Of a DNA stretch of 64,000 nt, positions 41,546 through 53,300 are shown one piece after another; position 1 is the stretch's first letter, and the number at the start of each line of letters is the position of its first letter. Under the pieces are notes generated by a model. The model did no database searches. It worked only from the letters and a program-made list of their open reading frames with translations, and was not told the DNA's origin. Location: assembly GCA_003427395.1 (NCBI GenBank), contig BFEA01000057.1, forward strand, positions 3,223,478 to 3,287,477. The letters run 5' to 3'. A program made the translations under genes and the position numbers. The DNA comes from Chara braunii. Lineage: Eukaryota; Streptophyta; Charophyceae; Charales; Characeae.

Positions 41546-43107
41546 TAAAAAAGGTCGGAATATGTTGCGACGGCTAATTCTATCTTTTGGGGTGTTTTTA
41601 CGGCCTCCCCTTTTTCAAAGATAAAGACTAGATACATGCCCTCCTCGCGATTCTGCTTATAGTAAAGGAAAGAGGAGGCACATATGCAGTCGTAGTTTTC
41701 CACTGAACTGCTAGCTTTATACTTTTGCAGTCTAACGGTCCTACCGTTTGGCAGCTTGTGTATCAACACCTTCCTATCCCAATCAAACTGAGGCTGAGCA
41801 ACCTCGAGGTAGTACATGCCTAGTAACATGTTGAAGGGCAGTTCATTGCTAACGAGGAATGAGATTTTGTGTCTCACTTCCTCTCCTCCATAAGAGAAGG
41901 AACAGACTACGTCCTTGACATAGTCCTTTACTACCATTTGGTGCTTGTTGGCTAGCGTAGAAGCTACAGTTCTGCTAAGCCGCTGCACTTGGTCCCCTAA
42001 GTGCAATTTATCCACACAAGCACGACTGATGAAGTTTCGTGTAGAGCCTATGTATGCGAAGGCGCTCACCTTGCGGCCACCTACATCAACCTCTACCACG
42101 AAGTGTTTACCTTTTGGACCTCTACTAATTATTGCCCAAGAGTCTCTGGGGTCCTTCCCTGACCACTCAGTCTCTAACTCTTTTAGGGCCTCTGATACAT
42201 CTCTCGAACAGAGCCTCGGTGGGTCTGAATGTGTGTGCGGGGCGATACGTGGATCACTAGCCCTAGCTAACGCCTGAAGTGGGGAAGGCAACGTTACCAC
42301 TTCAGTGCGAGTAAGAGCGGCTAAAACTCCTACTGGCCTGAGGTGTTTCCCCTGCGAAGTGCCCGCAGAAGCACCACCAGGGTTCGAAGATAGTCCCACC
42401 ACCGTTGGAGAGGCTGCCCTCGTTAGGACTTTCTTACCTCGACACGTTCTGGATGTGTGGCCATAGTTGCCACAGTTCATGCACGTACCCCTAGCAACTC
42501 GGTCCCTCAAGACCTCATACTCTAAACCAAGTTTCACCCAGGTGGGCGTACCTTGGTTGCCCTGACCCGTGGACCGTACTACCTTCTTTTTCCCGGTCCC
42601 CCTAGCCTTTTCTTTGATGGGTGCCACGACTCCCCCATTCGAAGTCTCACTGGCCCCATCATGCTCTGTCTCATCCCCAAGATCTGGGAACTCGTCAATC
42701 TTCGTTGTTTGACCATCGTGGTCAACAAACATTAACTGACCCTTCTTCTTCCAGTCCCGGGGAAGTCTCTTCTTCCTACCATCTCCTTGACTCTGATGCA
42801 CGGAACCCAGTTTTGCCTCTATATCTAAGGCCTTCTTGTTGAAGGAGGTGAAGTTGTGCTGCTCGACATAGGCCTCATCCACCAGCTTTGTCCTAACGTC
42901 TGAAGGCAGACATCTTAGGTAATCCATAAGGAGAACCTGCTGGTCATAACGCACACCAGGTACCACGAGCAAACGTTCTACGGTATCCGTGAGCTCTCGA
43001 ACATTCTTGTACATTCTGGCACAAAGACTGTTGATTGCGTCTGTGGCCTTTTGAGCCCCTTGAGGGTCATGCCACCTATTGTACACGGATCGTACGAACT
43101 CTTCCAC
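41545..43107 (-). CDS. gag: Element D gag C-terminus, zinc knuckle and retropepsin
   Basis: A 520-residue open frame. Residues about 1-110 are the second half of the gag capsid domain (RWHDPQGAQKATDAINSL). Basic linkers precede a CX2CX4HX4C knuckle, CMNCGNYGHTSRTC. The retropepsin region starts near HFVVEVDVGGRKVSAF and ends LLGMYYLEVAQPQFDW. The active-site loop reads AYIGSTRNFIS where the family has a D-S/T-G triad followed by a similar ATRNFIS; the catalytic Asp is not there, so the protease is probably dead. The frame is open upstream to a TAG at about 43110. Confidence 0.82.
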   Translation of the reverse strand: MEEFVRSVYNRWHDPQGAQKATDAINSLCARMYKNVRELTDTVERLLVVPGVRYDQQVLLMDYLRCLPSDVRTKLVDEAYVEQHNFTSFNKKALDIEAKLGSVHQSQGDGRKKRLPRDWKKKGQLMFVDHDGQTTKIDEFPDLGDETEHDGASETSNGGVVAPIKEKARGTGKKKVVRSTGQGNQGTPTWVKLGLEYEVLRDRVARGTCMNCGNYGHTSRTCRGKKVLTRAASPTVVGLSSNPGGASAGTSQGKHLRPVGVLAALTRTEVVTLPSPLQALARASDPRIAPHTHSDPPRLCSRDVSEALKELETEWSGKDPRDSWAIISRGPKGKHFVVEVDVGGRKVSAFAYIGSTRNFISRACVDKLHLGDQVQRLSRTVASTLANKHQMVVKDYVKDVVCSFSYGGEEVRHKISFLVSNELPFNMLLGMYYLEVAQPQFDWDRKVLIHKLPNGRTVRLQKYKASSSVENYDCICASSFLYYKQNREEGMYLVFIFEKGEAVKTPQKIELAVATYSDLF

Positions 43108-44266
43108 TGTCTAGGCCTGGGCCCATGCATCGAAGTTCTGCCCGTAGCCCTGTTGCTGCAGTAGGCCTTTCAACTAGCGAGTTGCTGACCCCTCTAAAAA
43201 GGAGGCAGCCACTACAACTTCTTGCTCCGCCCTGGTAAGCTCGTGCCTCACATAGGTAGGCACCGTCCTCACCCAGGTATCCAAGTCCTCATTCTTCTTC
43301 CTGTCGCCGGAGAAGGGTTTAGGACTCAGCAAGGGTATTTTGGGCATCCACTGCATAGGCTGCATTGGCCCAGGAGATTGCTGCAATGGCTACATAGCCA
43401 CCAAAACAGGTTGCTGCATACTATAACCTGAGCCTGACTTGACAGTGGGACTGTAATAACCACTGTCGTGGATGGTACGACAAAAGTTCTAAGAACCGGA
43501 CCACTACTCGCTACATAACCACCTGGAGGGGGCATGCCAAACATAGGTGAGAATGAGGGCCCAGACGGTGACGGCGTCATCGATGGACCCGCAACCGATG
43601 GGGGGAGCTACAACATAATGAGGCTGCCTCATCATGGGACGAGGAGCCTGCAGTGCAGCCAGAATCTGCTTCTGTCCTGCCACGAGTTCAACCAACACTT
43701 CTTGCTAATCAGCCTGCGCTTCAGCCACGGAACGGAGCGCTCGCATTGCAGGGTCAAGTGTTGACTCATCTAATGCTTCTAATATGCCTAGCTCTTGTCT
43801 TCTACTCCCTAGTCTGTTTTTTCTCAAAATAACTTTTCTTCTCCTCTCTGCTGCCTCATCCAATTGCCACTGTAGCTCATCCTGAAGTTTTTCTGCTTGG
43901 AGGATCTCATAATCCTCCGGCGTGAGTTGAGCCTGTTGGCTGACTTGCAAACCAAAACTCTGGCTAACGGAAGCTTGAGAACCACTCTGACTGACTCCTG
44001 ACGAAGTGGCCTGTGTAGAGGCATGCGACCTGGTAGAGGCGGTAGCCATGGTCGTACCGGTACTAGCTGTAGTTCTAGACCTGGCGCTGGCCTCAACCAC
44101 CCTCACTCTTCTTGCCGCTGTTCTCTCTCTAGCCTCTCTCCGCAATCTTAATCTCCTCTCGTGGACCTAATTCTAGGAAAGTCAAGGGTCGATTGAGAGC
44201 AGTTCTTCGAGTGACCCTAAGGTCATCCACTAACAACTCCTCCTCACTACTGCTTGCATCACTCAT
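43108..44266 (-). pseudogene. gag: Element D gag N-terminal region
   Basis: The natural start is ATG 44266-44264 (MSDASSSEEELLVDD). A frameshift near 44150 leads to the 44145-43705 frame: Ser/Thr/Gln-rich, then a basic-acidic coiled coil (LQAEKLQDELQWQLDEAAERR, shown in part). After a TAG (43703-43705) the frame continues, ELVAGQKQILAALQAPRPMM, and after another shift the capsid start: KPFSGDRKKNEDLDTWVRTV and AASFLEGSATR. All in the order expected for gypsy gag. Broken by stops and shifts. Confidence 0.75.
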
Positions 44267-45534
44267 GAGATACAATGTGTGTGATCTAAACTAGAATCCA
44301 CACTGAATCCTACCTCAACATGACACACAACCGATTTATGATACACAACTAACTTCGTTCGGCCTGGATAAAAACAGTTAGGTGGTTAGGTCTCAACCAA
44401 TGTCAGATCCTACAGGGAATGTTAAATCTATTTTTAGATTACTTTGATACAGATTGCATTGTAACAAAGAATATACTACTCTATCTGCAACTGTCTGTCA
44501 GCTGTTAGTCAAGCCCGTAACAACTAGATAATCAAAAATAAAATTAATGTTCCCTGCAGAGATGTATGTTGAATGGCCGTTTATCTAATTTATGCCACAG
44601 CGAACAGTTGTCGGAATCCCCTCTTTCCCTGTATCCTTCTTGAGTTGTTACTTTGTGTCAACGCCCTAAGCATCTGGTTGAGCAGCGTGTCTGAAGGTGT
44701 GCAATCCGACCCACCCCTGTGCCCCAAGTCAACGCCGAACCTGCCAGCCCCTGCACATTATTTACCCTCGCATGCAACGAGCTGACACTCGGTTTGATCT
44801 GGCTGATCAGGAGGCATTTAAGGAGATCCCCCGTAACTCCTCAGGAATTATTTAACGTCGTAGACAGGACGACGATCACAACCAGAATCAACACCGAGTC
44901 CCCGCTAGAAATGTTTAAAGACGGTCTGGAAAGCGTTTGTTCAAAGGGCTGGCATGCCCTGCATGACCTCTATTGTGCAGCAGTAGAACCAAGGACTTGC
45001 GGCAAAGCCTGCGTGTACTAGTCCCAACGGGTTGGCATGGTGACCCTAACCCGAGTGCTTCATCCAGGGCCCTTCAGAGGCATCGCCCGTCTCCCACCAG
45101 CTTGCTGCCCAGGAAGAATGTCGGCTCTCAAGGTTGAGCGCTTGCGACACCTCACATCAAGAGGACTCTCAAGACATAACTCACTTCCTCACGGTAAGAA
45201 GCAATGAAGAGAGTAGATAAGGAAGGAAGCAACGCACCTCATAATGCTGCCCTCAACCACAAATTTCTCACCGGCAACCTGATGTGCATTTATGATGACC
45301 GGTCTTTGCCTCGACACAACCAACAGCAGAATGGAGTTCCACCTCGGCTTAAATGCGACATCAACGAGCTCTCATCATCCTGCGTACACCCCTAATGTCA
45401 CCACATAGCTTCCTGGCGCGTCCACACGACCCTGGGCCACCTTACGTTCAACGCCCAAGCCTTATCACCGCCCCACACCTCATGCGAAGCACCAAACAAC
45501 TATTGCGAAGAACCAATTAGCGCAGTTCTAACCA
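44267..45534 (-). other. Element D untranslated leader, no gene seen
   Basis: About 1.27 kb between the primer-binding site and gag. Short open frames have no motifs. It would hold packaging signals if the element were active. Confidence 0.5.
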
Positions 45535-45546
45535 GCTTTGATACCA
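45535..45546 (-). other. Primer-binding site (initiator Met-tRNA type)
   Basis: Minus strand TGGTATCAAAGC, three bases downstream of the 5' LTR end (CCTTGCA-ATT-). It matches the plant tRNA-iMet-complementary site TGGTATCAGAGC with one mismatch. It fixes the orientation of element D and the position of the LTR edge. Confidence 0.88.
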
Positions 45547-45549
45547 AAT

Positions 45550-46471
45550 TGCAAGGAAAATGAGCAATAGGGAGATGACAATAATCAGATTGCACAATCA
45601 TATTGAAAGCCAGATCGTATCACAGTGTTCAGAAAGCAACATTGCACCAATATGACACCAATGGAGAATCGTGGCACTGAAAACCAATGTTAATGAGAGC
45701 TTGCTCTCGCCACCACCAACATATGTATCCAGTCCCTATCTCCCTACTTGGCGCTCGACGCCCAGCCTACTCCCTACACAGCTACTACTAACCTACTAAT
45801 TGACAATGCAACTGTTGACATCAACAGCCTCCGAAGTACGTGAAGACGTCGCCCATGCAGACCATCGCCAATATCAGGTATGCGCTTTCACATCATCATC
45901 ATCATCCTTCTCTCTCTCTCTCCCTCGTCTTACTCCCACGTCTTCCCTCTTGAAACCCGAAGACCACCCCAGCGCCTCACTGTACATCCAAGCCCGCCAA
46001 CTATGGAGGCTGGGCTATGGTGCTGCCCTCAGCAGCGCCCTCCTCCTTGCATGACCGTACTTGCTTGCACTTCGCCTCTCAGCGCTAGCAGCAGCCCACG
46101 AGCTTCCGCTCCAGCAGCGGATGGCCAGGCAGCGAGCTCTTTCCTATATGGAAAGAGCCTGCCTCATTCGACAGTCTGGCTGGACTGGCCTGGGCCCTTA
46201 AGCTTTCGGTAGGCCCCAGGATGCTGCGCCTCTCTTGCAACTACTGGGCCTCATTCGGTTGGGCCTCCCAACTGTCTGTGTATGAGGCCGCCATTCTCGT
46301 CCAGGGCCTGTATCATTTTGGAAAGGCCTGGAAGGCCATCGAAAGTCTTGCTGCTCGGCCTGTGTTTTCCTCAACCAACTGGCGTGACGAAACTGCCTGG
46401 ACCCCAAATACGAAATTGAAGGCCGAGGGCCCTTCGCGATTTGTTAGGCCCGCCTTCACTTAGGGTGGACA
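45550..46471 (-). repeat. 5' LTR of element D
   Basis: About 922 bp, plus strand TGCAAGGAAAATGAGC to GGACA, closely similar to 37420-38540 but without the ~170-bp insert and a short segment near 46118. It contains the hairpin GCTCTTTCC-TATAT-GGAAAGAGC at 46136-46158; its TATAT core could act as a TATA element on either strand. Confidence 0.87.
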
Positions 46472-47412
46472 AAATGGGGGGACGCAGATCCTCGCATTCG
46501 GATTCTTTTTTATTTGTTTCCAAAGGTGTATTCTCGAATGAATTTCGATTAACTTTAAACCACTAGTACCTCCGAGCCTGTTTTTGCCGACCCTGAATTT
46601 CACTGCGTTCCGAGTTTGCCGAGCTTGGGTACCACTCCGTTTTCTTTCTGGTACTCTCACAGAAAGAACAAAAAAAGAGAAAAAGAAGAAACGTTGCGGC
46701 CGTGAACTCACAAAAAAGGAAAAAAAAAACAAAACGAAACAAAGCTTTGGCCGTGATTGCAGTTGTATACATTCTTGGAAGTGGTAGTGTGAGTGTGCCC
46801 TGAGTGCGTGCATCTCAGCCCCAGGCTAGGTTGTCAGATTCAAAAAAAAGAATAGAAGGGGGAAAAAACGGGCACACGGATCCGACTCGGAAAATGGCTG
46901 GATACATTCCCCTTAGTACCAGTGTGATGAGTGTTACAATCCTCTGACAAAACACAGCTTGAGCAGATCATGGACGGCTTGAGCAATTCACGGATTCCCC
47001 CCTGCCTCATTGGCAGGGGACTTATAAGAAACACGAGCAAAAAAAAAAGAAAACAGTAACATCCAGAATGTGACCGCCTTACCGGTGAGGTGCATTCTGT
47101 GGAGGAAGACTCTGAGCACGGCCTCCTAGACTACCCTGCCCAACATCATTGCAGTAGAGAGTTTTTTTTTTTTTTTCGTTTTTCTTTCACTCGCGGGCAA
47201 TATAAAAATCTGATTTATGGGACAGTGCCGACCCTGTGTCCCACCCCCGATAACTTCGGGAACTGGCAAAACATCGTAATTTCCCAACACTGGCGGAGGT
47301 ACTAGTGGTTCAATAAATTCGAATCGGAATTAATTTATTTTAATTCTTGTTTTGCAAAATTCTTCTTTGAATTGATGTTGTTCTACCCTTGTAAATAGGA
47401 ACCCCCCCGGGC
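46472..47412. other. No gene seen; possible leader of the + strand gag
   Basis: Includes low-complexity A-rich (46665-46740) and T-rich (47160-47177) stretches and AT-rich DNA before ATG 47413. No LTR or primer-binding site could be fixed. Confidence 0.4.
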
Positions 47413-48590
47413 ATGACACGCACAATCAGGAACTCTCAAGACGCTGCCGCCGCCGCCGCCGCTGCTGTCATTGCTAACGCTGCTGCAACTGCAGTTGCCT
47501 CCACCTCATCTGCTGCTACCACCTCGGCTGCCGCTGCTACCTCATCCGCCACTTCCTCCCCACCATGGAATCCGGCATTGACATGTCCGCCATCCACACC
47601 GACTCCGTTGACAGCAACGCCTGCAATCTCACAGGCGACCAACCGGCCGCAACCCCCGCCGCACCCGACTTTGCGGCCCTACTCCAAATGATGAAATCCC
47701 TCCAATCGTCCATCTCCCTCGTAAACACCTCCATCACCGACATAAAGACCGCCATCTCTACTATCTCTAACCGCGTCACTGCCATTGAAGGAAACATCCC
47801 CGCCATCATGGTCGTCACAACAATCTCTCCCCAAACTACATCCACACCACTTCCCTCCCCGTCCACATCCACTGCCCCCCCCGCCAGCACATCATCCACA
47901 CCCCTGCCTGCATCCACCACCACCTCCACCACGGTCACCCCATCGCACAAGATGACAACCCTCACCGTCACGCAGTCGTCAACCATCCCCCCTCAGTCAA
48001 AACCTCTCATGACTTCATCCACTACCACTTCCATCCTCCCCACATATACCCAGATCACTTCCACACCGCAAGCACTGCTCCCCGTTCTCCCAATACTTCC
48101 TCCGTCCGCACTCCTCCCGACCAACCCCACCATCGATCACACCCGGGTACCGTCCTCCTCACCCAAGCTTGATTTCAACACCATTGCCACCACAACACCC
48201 TTAACGGGCCACATCCCCCCATCCTTCCGATCCATGGACATTCCCCTTTTCACCGACCTTCCCCACGAGGACGTCTTCGTCTTCCTCAGCAAACTCTACG
48301 ACGGCTTCTCCCTACACATCGTCCCTGTCACACACTGGCTCCTTATTGCCAGCACCAGATTACAGGAGGGCGCCGCTAGTTGGTGGTACACCGAACGCCA
48401 ACAAGCAAACGCAGAACCCCATTCCTTCCTCGAGTGGGCCAACTCCCGCAAGGACCTCGCCACCTCCCTCGCCCACGACTCCCTGATGTCCCTCTCCGAT
48501 CTCTTCAACCGCACCATTCACCTAGACAAATTTCTCACCCCGTACAAAGACGCACTCACATCGACCCCCCCCCCGCTGTCGGAGGGAACA
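47413..48590 (+). pseudogene. gag: Gag-like fragment, element F
   Basis: ATG 47413 opens MTRTIRNSQDAAAAAAAAV and an Ala/Thr/Ser-rich lead. A frameshift near 47565-47690 passes to a second frame with a short coiled coil (MMKSLQSSISLVNTSITDIK, ISTISNRVTAIEG), a long Thr/Ser/Pro linker, and a capsid-like start SMDIPLFTDLPHEDVFVFL, LLIASTRLQEGAASWW and FLEWANSRKDLATS. That block matches the N-terminal capsid pattern of gypsy gag. Past about 48570 the sequence changes to unrelated GC-rich structured DNA, so gag is truncated; the remainder of the open frame to 48758 is chance. Confidence 0.65.
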
Positions 48591-49894
48591 GAGTTCCGAC
48601 CCTCCTCTGTGTGCCAGGCGCCTGCTCAGGGACCTTTGCGGTGCATCATATTTCCTCCTTGGGGGAGGCCCTGTCACATACCAGGCTTACCCGAACTGAG
48701 CTCTGCTGAAGGAATCGGTCAGGTTGGCTTTGCCAATAGCAAGGGGGTAGGTGCGTAGCAGGGCCTTTCATTGGTCCATGCAGGCTCGGCGCTCTGCTGT
48801 ACCGCAGAGCACTACCGGCCTGTGGCCGTGGTAACCGCCGGGCTTGTCCAGGGACGCGAAAGTAGAGGGATCGACGCAGTCTTTCGTACTGGCTAGGTTG
48901 TGGGATTAGATGCACCGGCTGCCTATCACAGTCAAATAGAGAAGAAATAAAGAAAGAAAAAGAAAAGGGAAATGGGAAAAATGGGAGGGGCTGCATGGCA
49001 GACCCGCGCCTTGATTTGGGTCGTCATTTTTCTTCAGGGCCGGTTTAGTGGTACGGGCGATACTGACGCTGTGCTCTCCCTTTTTCCTCCCTTTTCCTTT
49101 TTTTTGTTTATTAATATTATTATTACTATTATTAATATTATTATTATTACCTTTTTCTCAGGTCTTTCTGGCCTGTCATTGCGCGCGAAGGCCAACGGTT
49201 CGAATTTTGAGCTCAGTTGTGGTCTGTGACCTAGGCCGGCCCGACCCTTCGTGTGTCGCTTGTGGCTGATCTGTCCAGCCGAGCGCCGCTCAGTGGGACC
49301 CCAAAAGAGGGGCAACCCGCGGTCGCTTTGGTAGGAGGCTTATCACCCCCCTGTGGAAGGTCATAAACCCCCTCCTTGCCATCGGATACGGGCACCCAAT
49401 AGGAGTGGACCGACAGCGTGTTTTGAGGAGAAGGGTGCGCCCATCGGTATCCCGTTATGGGACCATGCTTTCAACCTGTAGTCACGTCACGAGGATCGGT
49501 GATCGACAGTAGCGTAGGGGGTTCAGTTCGTGCTTCGACTCTTGGGTTTCGGCTTTCGAATCATTTGGATTTATTCTATCTTATTATTTCTTTTCGTAAC
49601 TCTGAATTATTAGTGAAGGATCAAGAAGGTGGCTACTTGAAGTCTTCGTTTAGAGCGTGGGAATCGTAGCGAGTGGCGATCCTATAAAGAGAAAACGTGG
49701 AGAAGGGGGTGAGTCATGGGCTATTGTTTCTTTCGGCGAAGGGCCAGACACGTCCCCCACTCTCAGAATCGGAACACTACTAGTGGCCAAGCTGCTTAGT
49801 GGTAATCCGCCTGCACTGGAGGCTCGAGCACAAGCGGAGCGTAGTGTGGTGTGCTATTCGAGGTTGGCAGGCTGGCGCTGTGCGAAGCCCAGCT
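48565..49894. other. Unassigned GC-rich structured DNA
   Basis: No family is recognised. Contains GCTCTGC-TGTACC-GCAGAGC (48790-48809), a (TTA/TTATTA)n tract at 49105-49152, and many short inverted words. It abuts the truncated gag sharply, which suggests an insertion or recombination join. Short open frames lack motifs. Confidence 0.4.
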
Positions 49895-50371
49895 ATGGCG
49901 CGAAGCAACGGTCTTTTTGGATATAGGCCAGGGCATCTGAGATTCTACTGGAGCTGGGAGCCCATGTGCGAAGAGGGAGCTACGGTGGACGCCTGTCTGA
50001 GTTACAGCAAGAGTGACGGGCTGGCTAGACTGAAGATCAACATTTACGGCGGGAAGGAGCAGGAAATGAGGGAAGATGAAAAAGTCCAGGGTGTGGTCAC
50101 CGAGGCTCGTAACAGAGGCGAACGGAGATGCAGACGAGATGGGGTGATTGTGACATTACGAGTTACTGTTACTTACCATGGGGAAGAAACTTCCACGAGC
50201 ACGACGGAGAGGGAGGAACAGGAACTAGACCGGGACTCGGAGGTGGAGTTCGAAGCGAGCGACACCCTGACTCAGTCCTGGCATGGGCTGGAACAGTGGA
50301 GAAGGGAACATCCGCCGGCTGAGTCGGTAGAGGACGGCCCAGAGGCCAGCTCGGCCCAAGAAAGAGATTGA
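49895..50371 (+). CDS. Hypothetical protein, 158 residues
   Basis: Starts at the first ATG of the frame (MARSNGLFGYRPGHLRFYW), stop TGA 50369-50371. I recognise no family. The first half alternates hydrophobic and polar residues (GLARLKINIYGG, DGVIVTLRVTVTYHG), suggesting beta strands. The second half is acidic (EREEQELDRDSEVEFEASD). Residue use is protein-like, unlike neighbouring frames, but there is no identified promoter, splice site or homologue. It could be an exon of a larger gene, an accessory ORF of a mobile element, or chance. Antisense frames of similar length exist, which lowers confidence. Confidence 0.3.
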   Translation: MARSNGLFGYRPGHLRFYWSWEPMCEEGATVDACLSYSKSDGLARLKINIYGGKEQEMREDEKVQGVVTEARNRGERRCRRDGVIVTLRVTVTYHGEETSTSTTEREEQELDRDSEVEFEASDTLTQSWHGLEQWRREHPPAESVEDGPEASSAQERD

Positions 50372-53300
50372 GACCGTGAGGCAATGGCGGGCGATCGGAG
50401 CGAAGGTGCGAAATACAGAAGAGAGAGGAACGCGCGGGGACAAGGGGGAGTCAGTTCCAAGTGAGTCACGACGGTGACACGCGCGTACTCAGAGGATGTG
50501 TCAAAAAGTGAGCGCACAGGCGAGGGTTGACGTTAATAACTTCTCCGCCCTATTTGCACATGACGGAGGCCATTTGGCCTGCCAGAGAGTTAGATTGGGG
50601 AGAGGGTGTTGAGGTTGAGGCCATGGGCCGCGAGGGCGCGATGGAAGTCGGACGAGACGCACGCCAGAGTGCAAGTGTGTAGGGAATGCTGAAAAGAGGT
50701 TAGCATGGGTATATAGATGACATACCGGCTTGATCGCGGTTGACGGTTGACGCTGACCAATGCTCTACCCTTTTTTTTTTGGGAGTGATGACTAGCCATG
50801 AATGCGCGTGCCTCTCACGAAACCTGGCTCGCGGTAACCGAGGGAAGCAGGCGAGAAGCGAGCTCTCTAATTATCGTTGACGTCACCCTTCTTCTCTGTC
50901 AACGACGTTGTGCACTAATTCGTGTAGTAGCGAGCAATGCTGGTCACCTGAGGGTTGTAGGGGTGAGAGAGAGAGTAGGAATAGAGTGCCCCACGCTCAC
51001 AAGGGAAATAGGACTCGAGTGAGGAGGAAGGTTCTAGAGAGTCACACGAGCGAAGGAGGAGGGAGTCAGACTTGCGCTCGTTTCTGCGTATGAGAGCCCA
51101 CCGTCGGTACCAACCTCTCGAGGGGCGTTGTCATCTCAATGGTCTCCACGCGGCTTGCTGACATCTATCCTTGGTGTAGAGATAGTCGAGAGTGGATGTG
51201 TGGTTGACACATAGGGGTGGTTGAGGACCAAAGTGAAGGTTGGGCCTCGAGCGGGAGTAAGGTTTTGGAGCAATGCGTGTTTGCGCTCTGAGGCCGACGT
51301 TACTCGTCTTGCGACTTTCATCTGTCCTCTGTCATCGACTGCCCCGCGTGCTGCAAATGTGTACCGCTCCTTCGATTGGCCATCGCCGGGCTGCTCACTC
51401 GAGATCATCGTCAACCGTTGGTCAACTTTTGTGGAAATAAAGCACTGTGTTACCAGCCATGCCGTGGCATGAATGCGTGGGCCTATGTTGATTGAACATG
51501 GTTATTGCAGAGGGTTTAGGCCCCCATAAGACAGGATTTAGAATCAGAGCTCCAGACGTGAGGACGTGCATGTAGCGTGACACTCTATGCTGGCTTCAAG
51601 TCTTTGTCAGGAAGCTTCTTGCCGCATTGCCGTAACTAAGTGAGCAATGAGGTCTCCGAGGGTCATTTACGGGAGACCTGTATAATGAATAAAGAATAAA
51701 GTTGGCGTTATCAACAACTTGAGTTTTCGCGTTACCCCTCCTTATGACGGGTCTAGTGATTGCCTTACCATGAGCGACGGTATGCAGCGAGTAGCTTGTG
51801 GGTCTGTGGAAGATGAGAGGACTGACGCCGCCGTTTAAACCATAGATGATATTAAAGCGATCGCAAAGTTGACGTGGTTTGTCTCAATATCCAGTCAGCC
51901 TCAGTGCTAAGAAAGGGACTGTTTAGGTTGTGATGATCGACCTCGTCAGAAACCCTTGGCCCGAGCACGACTGGCAGATGCCTAACTCGAGTGTTTGGCA
52001 TTCAGGAAGAAGAGGAAAACTCCAGTGATCAAACTTGAGTAATTTCTGTTTGATTGATAACGAAGGAGCAAAGGCCCGGACAACAGATAAGGCTCTTATG
52101 CCCTTCCTTTTCCTTCTTTCCCTTTTATTTTGGCTGATTAATCTCATTGGCAAAGGCTGATTGACTATTTTGCTGACTGGACCTAACCATCTTGGAAGGT
52201 ATACCAAAGCAATTAGGCTGTTCTGAAAGTTCAGGTCGTCTGATTAGTAAAGATTGCTGAGTATCTCCCTTTTTATTTCTGGGAAATCTTTCACTTTGCA
52301 ATAGCGGTTGACTGGAGACGAGCTTGAAACATGCTTATTGAAGATTGTGTACTTGGTCGATGGGTAAGAGGAAGGCTAGTCTAAGATTGATTGCCTATAT
52401 TCTGGCAAAATATCTGCTTGACGGGGACTAATCCCCGCGTTTACTCATACCGGGTCTGCCTAACGGGAAAGTCTCATCAGGGAAGATCCGTAGTAACATC
52501 CAAATGTAGAGTGAAATTACTTTTCTTACTGTAAACGGGGAAATTTTGGCGGAGTTTCTACCCTTCAAATGCAATGATGGGACATGTGTTTAGTCTAACG
52601 AGTGCATGGTTTCTACCTTGTTCGATGTAACGTGTAAAGTTCGGAGCAAAAAATACCCCCCCCCCCCAATGAGTACAGATTAAGCGTGAACGTGAATTTC
52701 AAGGGTGGTAGTCAAATGATCGAGTTATTTAACTGTTACGCATTTATTTAATTACTCAAATTTGATTATGTAAAAGGGGACTAGCCTGAGTCCTGCTCTG
52801 AACGTCGAGACATCCCGAATCATTTCGAGAAATTGGGACCACGTACGTCGTGTGGTTCACCCTCTCATGAGAAAAGTATTACACGCGCAGTGTGTGAATT
52901 GAGACTACGACTCACTGTGTTCACGCCGAGTAAGTTGAGAAACAAAGCTTACGACCTCTTAACACTACTCAGGAACAAAGATGGCTGATTAGTCATGTGA
53001 TATGTACACAGGGTCAATGATTGACACATACTATAGGTATCATTTGAGCAGACACTTTCTTTGTTGTTACCTATAACTAGGCTTGCTACTCGGGCAAGTT
53101 TTGTTGGTAGCCACTTCTGGAGAATTGTGCAAAAGCGACTTTTTTTTCATGGCGACAAGTCATTGCTAAGTGCCTCGACCGCAAACTAGCCATTATGAAC
53201 TTGTTCGGCAGCGAAACACCTTCCAACAACTACGTAATGAATCTGGGTTGCTTTCGTGCCCAGAGTGATCTCTCCTTGAAACACTAAACTCTCTTTCTAA

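Larger units (their letters stand above)
37420..46471 (-). mobile_element. Ty3/gypsy LTR retrotransposon D with both LTRs
   Basis: LTRs at 37420-38540 (3') and 45550-46471 (5') on the minus strand enclose gag, protease, RT, RNase H, integrase and a chromodomain-like tail. A primer-binding site complementary to initiator Met-tRNA lies three bases inside the 5' LTR. The chromodomain-like tail and order place it with the chromovirus-type gypsy elements. Frameshifts in gag and RT and an altered protease site make it defective, but the integrase core is intact. No 5-bp target duplication is seen (CTTCG versus AAATG), perhaps because of later rearrangement. Confidence 0.9.

Noticed and set aside
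47537-47986. 149-codon minus frame rich in Val/Asp
   Set aside because: Antisense of the Thr/Ser/Pro linker of the + strand gag.
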